From Mactromeris polynyma (lineage: Eukaryota > Mollusca > Bivalvia > Venerida > Mactridae): a DNA stretch of 64,000 nucleotides. Numbering within the stretch: the stretch's first letter is position 1; each line of letters opens with the position of its first letter. This document shows, in pieces, positions 53,337-64,000 of this stretch. A program made the position numbers and the translations under genes. Below the pieces are notes generated by a model that saw only the letters and a list, made by a program, of their open reading frames with translations, was not told the origin of the DNA and did not search any database. Location of the stretch: NCBI GenBank assembly GCA_032209605.1, contig JASFXZ010000092.1, positions 62,001 to 126,000 on the forward strand, written 5' to 3'.

Positions 53337-53414
53337 CAAAAAAATCTTACAGGGTGTGTAGCTATGTCAAAATTATCCGAATATCACACCGGAAATGAAA
53401 TTCCACGCATGCGT
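53337..53414 (-). promoter_or_regulatory. Candidate Cdc42 promoter and non-coding first exon
   Basis: A donor GTAAGC (53336-53331 on the - strand) would end a non-coding exon at 53337. Just above it lie an ETS-type CCGGAAAT (53389-53396) and the palindrome ACGCATGCGT (53405-53414), similar to an NRF1 site. There is no clear TATA box. Such motif pairs are common in housekeeping promoters. Their assignment here is inference. Confidence 0.35.
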
Positions 53415-54670
53415 ATACAAAATCAGTATTTTCTAAATTTAGATCCAATTTAGATATCTATTTTTAGTAACACTCTCTCTATGGACTTCAGAATAATATT
53501 GGTGTTTAAAATAATGCTTCGATCTTATATATGCATATTTGCTGGTTTCTAAATATAGATAAAAAATAATATTTACATGGTTATTAAAAAACACACTAAA
53601 TTTAAATGGTGTTATAATTTTAACTATGACGTAAAATCGATCGTATTCAGACTTGTCTAAAAACCACGTGACTTAACATTCATAAATAGTAAAATATTTG
53701 CCTTATTTCACCATTCTTGCGAATGAATTCTCTCGAGGCACTTACTACCCGCGTTCACGAGAAAGAAAGTAATTTGGTGTAAAGTGTAATGTTAGATGAA
53801 ATCGGTTTGTTCTTCTTCCTATTTAAACAAATATTTATAGAATCTATAAATTATACAAATTTATAAAAATATTTTTCTTTCAAATAAAGCTCTAATTTTA
53901 TTATTTTACAACGCTGTCGCGATATAACTCGTGAATATGAGACGACAAGAAAATGAGTTCTTTTTCTGGAACGTAGAAACAACGTTCCAAATTACTCATG
54001 AATAAAAATAGGAATAAATTAATTATTGCGGAGTAACGTTCATAAAACGAATGTTCCAACAACTAGATCTAAAAGATGGATTTATTTTTAGTCTCGAAAC
54101 ACGTGTAAATTAAGAATGTTTGTGGATTTAGATCAATAATAATTTATTTAAAATAATTAAAGCATATTGCAGATTAATTATATATTGATCTATTAATATT
54201 GTAATATCGTGTAAAACACATTTTTCACTTATATTCAAGCAATTTACTGTAATTCATAACTTTATTCTCGAACTATTATGAATTGATATCTGAATGTTGA
54301 TGTAATTGCGTATTTTTTTTAAACATACATATTCTTTATTCATTGTAGAAACTGACTGACATATTATCTCAGAGTTTTTAATTTCAAATTAAATGTTATG
54401 TGTTTTGCGCAGTTTCACTTAAGATATAGACATGTGTCTGGTGTCTCTAGTTTTGCGCTCTTCGTTCTAGAATTGATATTATGTATGGAAAAGACAGGAC
54501 GTGCACGAGTTATATACGATTTGGAAATGAAAATATAATTTGAAACTGACCAATATTAAATAAATTTGCGACGGGATGATGATTTTATGTGTAATCGGAC
54601 TGGGTAAATTTTATGTCGGCTGAGTCTAAGTCATATAGTCTAATGATTTGGATATGTTATTTCTTTACAG
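53415..54670. other. Intergenic region between the divergent Cdc42 and bZIP genes
   Basis: Very AT-rich. It contains a CRE/ATF-type TGACGTAA (53627-53634) and CACGTGAC near 53665. The bZIP gene's first exon must begin here, because an acceptor directly abuts its ATG. Confidence 0.4.
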
Positions 54671-57600
54671 ATGATACCCGAAAACATGTTCCAGAGACAG
54701 GATTCGAATTCGCAGATCAACGTATTCGTTACCATGGATAATAACGTAGCGCAAGTGGTTCCCTCGTGTACAAAATATGACAACATACCAACGTTTGTAC
54801 TAAGTGCTATGTCCGCGACTGATTCAGGGGACGACATAAGAACAGTGGGGTCTACTAATGGGGGTGGTTTTAATAACTGCGTATCCACTATGTCAGATTC
54901 AACATTTAGATCTGATGCAATTTATACGAATACCAGTAATGAATCTTTGTTTATGTTAAACACTACGGGATCATATGTGGCGGAAACACAACCAACTATG
55001 GACTTAAACACGAACTTAGATCCTCGCTTACTCGACATCACGAGACAAGCGTTGGTGGATGGTAATTTGACTCCACTTATAAAGGAAGAATTGAAGTGTT
55101 CTATTCAGTCTAAAAGACTTAAAGAGGGAAAACAAGAAATGAAAGTGGAATTTACGGAACCACCACCTGATGAGGTACGTAGATTTTTTTATCTATTCTA
55201 TGATTATTTGATTGTGATAACTATTGTGTATTACATGTATATATTACTTGATCGCGTTTTGTTGAGTGAGCATTATGTTGACCTACACTTTATAAATAGC
55301 AGTGTACATGTAGCTGGGTTTTCAATAAATGGAAGTTAATGCTTTCAGTTCCATGACGATAAAAACATGAATCTGAGGAAGCAGACGATAAGAATTTGCT
55401 TGGGTTATATCGTCAAAATGACAACTTCGCGAGTTTTATTGACTGTTGAAAATTTAATTTAATAGGACCGTATCCAATTGTGCAGGTAGCTCCGGCTGTC
55501 TGATAAAAAGCAATAACAAACCCCGAAAGACTCAGGGGGCAACAAATGAACCTGCCACTAAACATATATTCAATTTGGTATGACCTTTGTCCAGAATAAA
55601 ACGTACTTCTTGACAAAGGACTACGTGCTAAATTCGGACTGTATTGACTGTGGTCCTGTCGAATTTTACTGATATATCTCGTGGTCAAGAATTACCTGCG
55701 GTCGTTTATCGAATTATGATAATTTTAATCGGACATTGAGACAATTGATATTACAATCGCTGCCAAGTCCCACATTTTTCGTAAACTGTCCATTTTCTAT
55801 AAAACTAACTAGGACACGATTTCAAGAAAGTTCACGTTTCGTTTTCCGTACGTTCCATAATTTTAGAAAATGACACAAAAATAGGTTGTGTAAGACTAGT
55901 ACATTTTTACAAAATCAGAAACGAATATACATGTTCACTTAAATACTTTCCTATTTGGTCACCTAATGTTAAAGAACTTTTGTTTTTATCAAAACCAATG
56001 CAATTTGATTATATTCAGTCGTACCTTTAACAATTGAGTTTTAAATTGTGGTATAGGTCTGTTCCAATTGCAACATTTCTTTGTTAAGTTTTATCGCTCT
56101 TTTTTACAAATTGGCGATGTAACATTGACCTATTAGAAAAGCATTTGAGTGCAGTATCATTTGAACTTGATCCTGTTTTATAAAATGATATGCGTTAATT
56201 AGTGATTTCAATAGAACTTCTAGGTGTCATATGTTTTCCGTTGAAAAGTACGTGGTTAGTTAATGCCGCGGAATTAAGTGATTTTTTTTAAACTTTATAC
56301 AAGCATGTTGGCTCTACAATAAGAAAAAATAGTGAATATTGCACGAATATTTGCGTTCGTGCGTCCGTATCACCGTTTGTATATTCATCTGTTCTTTTTT
56401 TAATTCAGCTCACACCAGACGAAGTGGTTCGAGTCGAGAAAAGGAAAGTACAAAACAGAATGGCAGCTCGCAGATTTCGAGATAAACAGAAATCTAGAGC
56501 AGAGATTCTCGAAAAGGTAAAATTGATTTTTTTCATTCAGGAAACTACTTGAAGAATGTACATGTACAGTAAAACATCACTTAAAGACCACCTCAATAAT
56601 AAGACCACCTCAATAATAAGACCACCTCAATAATAAGACCACCTCAAAATCAAGAGTGCAATTATCATGTCCACTTTCACTTTGCTCTTTATTAAACCTC
56701 GAAATTAAGACACGCTTCTAAGGGTCCCAATGGTGGTCTTATTATTGAGGTTTCTCTGTATATCATTAACAGATATATACTACTTGTATATCATGTTCAT
56801 TGTTCACACCTGATAATCAGAGATAACGAGCTAGTGTCTGTCATTTGAATGTCACTCTACAAATGTCAATTGCTTGATGTCTTAATCTTAAAAAAATACC
56901 TTGCTTATCTTTCAATTCAACTTCCCTTTGTTGTCGTAATCAACCTAAGGTTAAGACAATTGGTCAAATCAGTGTTAATGGATTGATAACTAATGGGACA
57001 ATACCCGTATATCAATGTTTTAGTATAACAGTGATTTAACTTTAACTCATCTTAGTCTATGAACCCAAGTACACCAGTATTGTTAAGTTGCTTTGACGTC
57101 TATTGTTAGTTCAGCTGAATGTTCGACAGTTTTATGATCATTTGTGAATTACGTCATTATACTAATCATATGATACAAATGTACATGTATATGCAACTAT
57201 GCATTTGTATCTTACCATCAGCACTTTAATATACCACGCACATGCGCACTGCTCTTATAATCAGGAAACAGCTCTTGTGAGTTCATAATTCTATTCAATA
57301 TTTCATAAATTCGAGATAATGTCGATTAGATGAGTCAATTCAAAATTTAGTCAAAACTGCATTTCGGCTATTTGGCTTAACTCCAACACTGCTACAAATT
57401 CAAAGTGATTTATCATTCACCTCTGAATCATATCGGGAAGGGATCAGTTACATGTACTTGTGGACTGGCTGATGCTGGTGGGACTATGAAAGCTCGTTTG
57501 GTACAATTACTGTATGTTAACTTCATAAATTTATATTTTCTAGCAATGTCGTCGGATGGAGATGGAACAAACGTCATTAAGACAGGAATTGGCGCAAGTA

Positions 57601-57711
57601 AAAAGGGAGCGAGATCAACTAAAACAAGCATGGAGCGAACATATGACCAGATGTTTATGGAGTGATTCCAGGCCGTTGTTTATGCAACAATCACAGACAA
57701 ATGATACGTGA
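54671..57711 (+). CDS. ATF3-like bZIP transcription factor (three coding exons)
   Basis: Exons 54671-55174, 56409-56516 and 57544-57711 join in phase 0 through GTACGT/TTCAG and GTAAAA/TCTAG junctions, giving 259 residues. Exon 1 is Ser/Thr/Asn-rich and ends with NLTPLIKEELKCSIQSKRLK, close to the ATF3 segment just before its bZIP. Exon 2 is the basic region: KRKVQNRMAARRFRDKQKSR. Exon 3 carries the zipper, with d positions Leu-Met-Leu-Val-Leu every seven residues from the end of exon 2, then a short tail. ATF3/JDP2/Fos-type factors bind CRE/AP-1 sites as dimers and respond to stress. Odd: Phe stands where most such factors have Cys or Ser in NxxAAxx(C/S)R. A - 1 AG acceptor touches the ATG, so the true 5' exon is upstream. 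Exact orthology (ATF3 or another family) is uncertain. Confidence 0.85.
55340..56408. other. bZIP gene intron 1, no exon seen
   Basis: Non-coding. Reading past the exon 1 donor stays open to about 55339, which extends the apparent frame but is intron. Confidence 0.5.
56567..56758. mobile_element. Pogo/Tigger-like MITE family M1 in bZIP intron 2 (192 bp)
   Basis: CAGTAAAACATCACTTAAAG to GGTGGTCTTATTATTGAGG and TTTCTCTG. The left part has an ACCACCTCAATAATAAG unit repeated three times. Confidence 0.8.
56759..57543. other. bZIP gene intron 2, remaining part
   Basis: No feature recognised. The open frame that starts at 57405 is intron running into exon 3 in a different frame. Confidence 0.4.
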
Positions 57712-58120
57712 ACACGTGACACAACATACATATCTCATTGCACTACCTCGTGAAAGTGTACAAATATACCAAAACTTTTCTTCGTCATGGACGTTGATTC
57801 TTGCTGTTGGTGATCACGTGGTGCGTCATGCGACTATCGCGACAATACATTGTGGAACGTTGTCCTACTAATATAGTCATATTGACTTTACCGTGGAAAT
57901 CATATGTTGACCTTTCAGATTCACATCCATACTCGCATCAAAGTTTTAAGACCCATCTTTACTAGAACGAAACATATACGAAGGGCTGTCTTGTTTTGTC
58001 ATAAATGTAAATTTATCTTAGTGAATTTGGCATGCTGTCATTTAGTTTACTAGTTAACTGATGAACTATAACAGTAACTAACTATCACAGGAACCGTTTG
58101 CTGAATTATTGTCATATTTT
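57712..58120 (+). other. bZIP 3' UTR (start)
   Basis: No AATAAA before the M2 element at 58121. The first one seen is at 58922-58927, so the 3' UTR may include the M2 element and the 59-bp minisatellite. Confidence 0.35.
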
Positions 58121-58334
58121 CAGGGCTCTAAAAATCCACTATTCCTACGTCCCGGACAAGTCTAAGTGCCGATTCGGCAACTAGCAGTTGCGTTGAACTT
58201 AGTCTAGGACAAGTCTGTTATGCATGCCTACTCTTTTATATGCTCTTACAACTAGCCTCCCATGTCGGACAAGTCAAATGAACATGTACACTAGGTTTGG
58301 ACAACTGTTTTAAAAGAAAATTTCTAGAGCCCTG
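58121..58334. mobile_element. Short TIR element, family M2, copy 2
   Basis: CAGGGCTCTAAAAAT at the left, ATTTCTAGAGCCCTG at the right, with CCCGGACAAGTCTAA and GGACAAGTCTGTTATGCA inside. Flanked on both sides by ATTTT (58116-58120, 58335-58339), exactly like copy 1. Confidence 0.75.
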
Positions 58335-58407
58335 ATTTTGATAATTCATTTACGTCTAGTATTCATGGGTTTTAATTTCCCACTTGATATAGCTCTGTGG
58401 ATATGCT

Positions 58408-58823
58408 TCTTGTGTGGTAATGACACCAAATTGTGTACCATATCTTGTCTGAATGAACACATGTCTGTGTTGTGTGGTTATGACACAAATGGTGTAACAT
58501 ATCTTGTCTGAATGAACACATGTCTGTGTTGTGTGGTTATGCCACCAATGGTGTAACATATCTTGTCTGAATGAACACATGTCTGTGTTGTGTGGTTATG
58601 ACACAAATGGTGTAACATATCTTGTCTGAATGAACACATGTCTGTGTTGTGTGGTTATGACACAAATGGTGTAACATATCTTGTCTGAATGAACACATGT
58701 CTGTGTTGTGTGGTTATGACACAAATGGTGTAACATATCTTGTCTGAATGAACACATGTCTGTGTTGTGTGGTTATGCCACCAATGGTGTACCATATCTT
58801 GTCTGAATGAACACATGTCTGTG
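58408..58823. repeat. 59-bp minisatellite, about 7 units
   Basis: The unit has GTGTAACATATCTTGTCTGA, ATGAACACATGTCTGTGTTG and TGTGGTTATGACACAAATG. Two units read GCCACCAATG instead of GACACAAATG, and they are not adjacent. Confidence 0.95.
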
Positions 58824-59152
58824 TTGATAGCTGGAGGTTGTTTAATATAGATTTAATTGTAACTTTTATTTAATTTGTGTTTGTGATGTCATTGTCTAAC
58901 AAGTCAAGTTGTTCCAATTATAATAAAATAGTTTCAGTATCTTGTGCCATTTTACATATAACTTCAGTTATGTACTAGATCTATGCAAGAGCAATGCAGA
59001 AACATATCGTCATTGTTTTCTTTTCAATAACCAGTTTTTTCCAGACAATATCTTAAGTTGTTTATCCATCTATTCTATTTATAGACTATGTGACCAAAAT
59101 ACTTGATTAAATGTTAAAGTTCTTTCTGCTTGTGTTATTTACCTGATGGACA
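58824..59152. other. Non-coding; possible end of the bZIP transcript
   Basis: AATAAA at 58922-58927. Nothing else recognised. Confidence 0.35.
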
Positions 59153-59430
59153 TGTACCATCTCACATGGCCGAATGGTTAATGCACCCACCTTTGGAGCA
59201 GGAGGTCGAAGGTTTGAATCCCGGTTGATGTTTGTTCTGATATGGTGGGTTGGTGAGCCGCCAGCAAGTTAAATAATAATGGTTACCGTGCGTCTACATG
59301 CCTGGTGTGGCATTAAAAGGATAGAAGTTGCGATGTAAATGTGCTCAGAAAGTAGATGTCACATAAGTCAGAAATGGCTGGCCCCTGAAATAGGGGCGAC
59401 ACTATAATAAATAAACACTTGACTTATACT
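59153..59430 (+). mobile_element. tRNA-derived SINE, second family
   Basis: A box TGGCCGAATGG (59167-59177), B box GGTTTGAATCC (59211-59221), a body with GGTGGGTTGGTGAGCCGCCA and GTGCGTCTACATGCCTGG, and a tail GGGGCGACACTATAATAAAT. The core differs from the element at 5218-5440, so it is a separate family. Confidence 0.75.
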
Positions 59431-60662
59431 TTGTACACATAGCTGTTTGGTCAGTACTGTGACACACCATATAAATGCATGATGTCACTGATTTTGGAAG
59501 CAGAGCTGTGTAAGGGACTCATTCTTATTTACGAAAGGTGTGACAGTACCCGGACAAACTTTAGTATAAAACCGAAAATACCTTATATTGTTTAAATTGT
59601 ATGTGTATGGGCTAGAGGTCAACTAAGCTGCTTTACTCTGTGAGGATATAATACTCTGTACATGTAGAAACGCACAATAAATATTTTCTCAAGTTTCATG
59701 GATTTTAATAGGAATACAAGAAATGGACATTGCACAATAATATTTCATGTTTGTGCAACAAGTTTGCTATATCCCTTTACTATCAACAGGTATTTTCATA
59801 TAGATAGAGTTTCAAAGTGCAATAAAATGAGACTTCGCAAATATTTTGTTAGACAAAAACTGTGTTTACTTTAAATGTACTGTACAAATTATCCATGCTT
59901 TGATGCACACATTGTTTCTCTCAAACACATTTGTTGTGAACATGGTCATACAATTTTCCATCGATATACCTCAGCAAAACACATAAAATATATTAAATGG
60001 GTATTCATCATAATAGTGTTCATTTAGTTTCACAAGTTTTTATTATCGTTTTTATATGTCTGTCCCTAGAGATGAGCCGAAGTACGAGATCACATGCGGC
60101 AGGCGGCGCCGTCCATGTCCGATGTTTGTCAGATCTTACCAAACTTGGTCACAATGTTCATGGGTCTAATACATCGAGTATCTCGTTCAAGTTAACCTGC
60201 CTAATTGTCCCTGTACATACTATTTCAAATGCTGATGAAATAGCAAAGTTCAATATTAGGACTATTGCACCATCACGGGAAATAGAACAAATTTTGACAC
60301 CAGGATTGTATATACAAATGTACTGTGGTTTCCCATACTTATGTAAGCATGTATTTCTACGCCTTCTCTGAACTGGGGAGACACATATTCTGCTGATACC
60401 TACACATTTGATGCAACACAATTTTAGAAATAATACTTATGCCACAGGAGTCTGCATGAAACTGTGTATATAAACTGAGTAGTACATACACAGTGTACAG
60501 GCCACTTCCCCAAAAATACTTTTATACTTGCACTGGTCCCTCTGGTTTGTTTAGTATGAAAACACCAAAGGTATTATGTTACATGTAATTGTGTAAAAGG
60601 TGATATCATTACTGACAGGACAATATATAATGAGAGACAATACCTTTCACAGACCAACCTAG
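59431..60662. other. Non-coding, no gene seen
   Basis: The 124-codon + strand frame at 59997-60371 has no domain and a hydrophobic start that could be chance. No repeat recognised. Confidence 0.35.
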
Positions 60663-61014
60663 TACAGCAAAAGCCTCTCTTGAATAAGTTGACCTCTCTA
60701 TAGCAATGACCTCTCACCAACAGCCAAAATTTACATCCCCTAAAGGGTGTTGCACTGAGGCCTTATTCATAAACATTGTAAGTCTGAAACTTAGACTTTA
60801 ACATGTTAAATGTTGTTATTGCTCCTAGGTTGTAACAACAGTATAGATTTTAATAAAAATTAGCAAGAGTGTTGAGAAAGTAACAACAATTATTCAGACA
60901 AAATTTTATTCATTTAGACTTAATGACAACAAAATGATGGTTAATATAAATTTGAAGTTCAAATTACAGACTTGAAGTGTTTGTGAATTATTACCCTGGG
61001 GAGGTTGCACTGTA
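60663..61014. mobile_element. M3 element split by a second palindromic element
   Basis: Outer ends: TACAGCAAAAGCCTCTCTTG at the left and GAGGTTGCACTGTA at the right (inverted: TACAGTGCAACCTC). Within, about 60762-60993, ATTCATAAACATTGTAAGTC at the left is an imperfect inverse of GACTTGAAGTGTTTGTGAAT at the right. This is best read as a nested insertion. Confidence 0.5.
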
Positions 61015-62851
61015 TATAATAAGACATATCTTGTATCTATGGTGTGGGTAATTATTGTTCATTCCACACTGTTCACGCAATATGCTTCTGAATCTATCAG
61101 TAATTTTTTTTAAACTTTGTTGCTAAAATGTTGCCCCCCATATGGGATTGATGATATATAAGAATGTTAAGTATTTCTTTTGTGGTTCAGGTGTTAAACC
61201 ATACCGGCTAATCAATTAGTTCATATATATAATAAAGTGAGCGATATAAATAGTTATTGCATAAAGTTAAAATAAAAATGACTAATCTTCAACATGAAGC
61301 CAAATTTCAATTGATGTTAGGTTTGGAAAATCTAAATATACAAAAATTCTTGATCAGTGTTTTGAGAGCTGTTCAATGATATGATTTACTTTGTTTGTAA
61401 AGATATGAGCGCGGCCATTACAAAAATATATAAGCAACTATGGTTATGACATTGAGTATTTTCCAAACAAAGTTTTGACGTTACACACAAAGCGCTTTGA
61501 CAAAGATGTTTTAGAGGCTTAATTGTGATGTACAGAAACAAATATTTATAGAAATATTTATCAGTATTGCATAATTTGTTTTTTTGCCATTTGATGTGCA
61601 GAAGATTGTTTAAGAATTATGTACATTCCGACGTGACGTCATCATTTTATAATTCCAAATTCAGCAAATCCCTGCATTCTGATTGGCTAGTAGGAGGCGT
61701 TCATACATGCATAAAACGAAAAGTGGATGTCGGATTTTAACAAGTTTGGTATAAAATGAAAGTTGAAAAATATATGTTAGAATACGTAAAAACCTGAAAA
61801 TGGATAATGGTCACTAATACAGGTTTTGCCATGACGCAGCTCATGTATTGAAATCATACAGTTTCTATTTGTTTAATTTCTTATAATTAAGAGTGGCAAT
61901 ACATGTATACATATTTGACTATTGTGACTGAAAGTTGGAAATGTATAATTGTAATGTATATTGATGAAACTTAAATGAATTAGTGGTTATCCATGGATTT
62001 TAACTTTAATTTGTGCCATTCATTTTTATAAATAAAATGAAACAATTATAAAATATGCTTGACACAGGATCAAGAGTCAACAGTATAGACTTGTGTAAGG
62101 GTGCTATCTTCTGATCAAGTACTCAAGTCTTCATTGCACTTTAATAACCATTCTCCTGGCTAATAGAAGTTAAACGTTAATGAAAACATCATATAATTTA
62201 TACAAGTATGCCAGGTACCTGTGTAAAATGCAGTCATGGCTAAATATAAATGAATTACATGTATATTCTAAAAATGGGCATGACTGTAGCTCTTCAACCA
62301 TCACATAAGTAAATATAATATTGGCGTATATGAAACACAAAACAGTTTGTTCTTTCAGTAATGCATTCTTTATTTTGTTTCTTGAAATTAAATTTTGCAA
62401 AATAATAAAAATTTGAGCCAGTGATTTTAAAAGGTTACAGATTCTTAACCGTTTGTGTACCATTCAACATTTTTATAAACATTATTTAAAACTGAATCAA
62501 CGAAATCATTCTATCGACTAAAAACTCGGGAAAATTCATAACAAAAACCAAAAATAAATTGAAACTATGTTTATTGAAGAATTTCTTCAAATAGTTACTA
62601 ATCATATTGTTCTCATTAAACAAATGGTAAGGGCAAAATACTACCTTACCACAACCACAAGTATTGTTGTCATCTTCATTACAAAAACAATATTCACATA
62701 ATTAAAGATTGAAACTATGTACAAGCATTTTGTACAACAAAACTTGCAGTGTACATTTGTATATACAAAACAAAGATATACGTAAAATAATCAGATTACG
62801 TCCAAGGCCTGAAAAATATTCTGTCCATTTCCTGTAACCCATTGACACTAA
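61015..62851. other. Non-coding; contains a perfect CRE and a CCAAT motif
   Basis: TGACGTCA at 61634-61641 and ATTGG at 61682-61686 are 40 bp apart. No gene start follows within sight. Otherwise AT-rich with no domain-bearing frame. Confidence 0.35.
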
Positions 62852-63110
62852 TGCCCTAATCAATATTTTGCCCCGTAGGGAGCGGCAGGCTGACCCAGGG
62901 GATAAGACAATATGTTATTTCTGGGGTCTAATTCCCCACCCTAGAGACAAGCAGTTTGTCTAAATCCCCTAAGTGGGAGATGTCTAATTCCCCACTTCCA
63001 GGATCTATTAAAATTCTACCCAAGGCTATTTCCAAGAACCTGGATAGGTCTGTTAAATTCCCAGCTGTCAGGAATCGTCTTCTGTCTTAAGTCCCGAGTA
63101 TTGACCCCCC
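62852..63110 (+). repeat. Dispersed repeat R4, copy 2
   Basis: Inverted relative to 4555-4765. This copy is longer and adds several GTCTAATTCCCCA-type words in near-tandem. Confidence 0.6.
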
Positions 63111-64000
63111 CAGGACAAAACAATGATAAGTGCATTATTTTACCCTTGAACTGAAATCGTTTGAGCAGATTCTGAAAATGTTACAGAGAGATCTATGTCC
63201 CAATAAAAATACCAATATTTAAAAAAATACAATTCCATACCTACTAACTCCATTTTAATTATAACCATGTTCAGGGCACAGACATAATTTTTTCAGGCCA
63301 TAGTCAATCACATGGAGCACTTACAAGATGCATACAATAACAAACAGTCAAAAATCAACAAAAAACATTTCATCAAGTTCAATATTTAGCAGAAGGCTGA
63401 ATGAAACAGAACCTATGTTTCGAAGTGTCATGTTTAAATAAAATTAAATTCATTAAGTTTTAACCATACATAGCTTATTACAAAAATAAAGCAAAGAATC
63501 ATTGGTTCAAAGTTCACAGCAAACTGTTACTGCCATAAGTTCTCATTCCCTCATTTACTGTTTAGACATATTTTTTATCCCATGACCTACATGTACATAT
63601 TTTGATTAACCTTAAAAACATATCTGAATTATTAAAAAATGTGTGACGTACAATTTAAACATAAAACAGATCAGGGTATGTCCCAATGAAACTTCTCCCC
63701 CATACCACATCATTTGGAAGTTTCCCAAACCGAAAGTAGGTGAAAGATGCTTCAACTGCGGCTTCACTTAATAGTAAAAATATTTTTTTGTTCTTGATCT
63801 ATTAATTCCATATACCATCAAAATTTTGTTCAAGAATTGTTACTCTGATGCTATATCATATCACTAGAGTAAAATTGCGATAGAGTGAGTCAAGCATACG
63901 GTATAAGTGGTAAAGTTTGTGAGGTGGAAACGTTTGCGATTTGTGATTGCACAAAGTTCGCAATTTCCAAAGCGTAAATTTCCATTTCCACCGAAGTATA
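63111..64000. other. Non-coding, no gene seen
   Basis: No supported exon or repeat up to the window end. Confidence 0.35.

Overview
This is an AT-rich piece of an animal nuclear genome. Its genes are spread out and split by introns with GT/AG junctions. Minisatellites, SINEs, MITEs and decayed DNA transposons are dense. The gene set (Cdc42, an egghead-type mannosyltransferase, an ATF3-like bZIP factor, a secreted Cys-rich peptide) and the repeat style suggest a marine invertebrate, most likely a mollusc. That taxonomic call is an inference; no diagnostic sequence settles it.

Layout. 1-147 is the last coding exon of an unrecognised + strand gene. About 7.67-21.1 kb is a - strand gene for an egghead-like beta-1,4-mannosyltransferase. 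Its membrane-anchor exon (20803-21025) and catalytic exon (7675-8891) are separated by an 11.9 kb intron. That intron holds a 57-bp minisatellite of 31 units, a 51-bp minisatellite and a 3.2 kb element with terminal inverted repeats. 21.1-34 kb has no recognised host gene; it holds 58-bp and 78-bp minisatellites, a LINE fossil and paired dispersed repeats. At 34.0-34.3 kb a single-exon - strand gene encodes a 78-residue secreted Cys-rich peptide, with a MITE just upstream of its start codon. 35.2-40.5 kb holds a broken Tc1/mariner transposase and a 4.4 kb TIR element with a frameshifted DDE/SWIM transposase. 46.4-53.4 kb is Cdc42 (- strand), with two alternative terminal exons that give different C-terminal lipidation tails. 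54.7-57.7 kb is an ATF3-like bZIP gene (+ strand), head to head with Cdc42. The rest, to 64 kb, is non-coding and repeat-rich.

The genes do not form one pathway. Cdc42 is a Rho-family polarity GTPase. The mannosyltransferase acts in glycosphingolipid synthesis. The bZIP is probably a stress-responsive nuclear factor. The peptide is secreted and may be a defence peptide or other effector. The strongest points for follow-up are the Cdc42 alternative tails, the assembly of the split mannosyltransferase gene, the Cys-rich peptide next to a MITE, and a minisatellite whose unit matches a transposon terminus.
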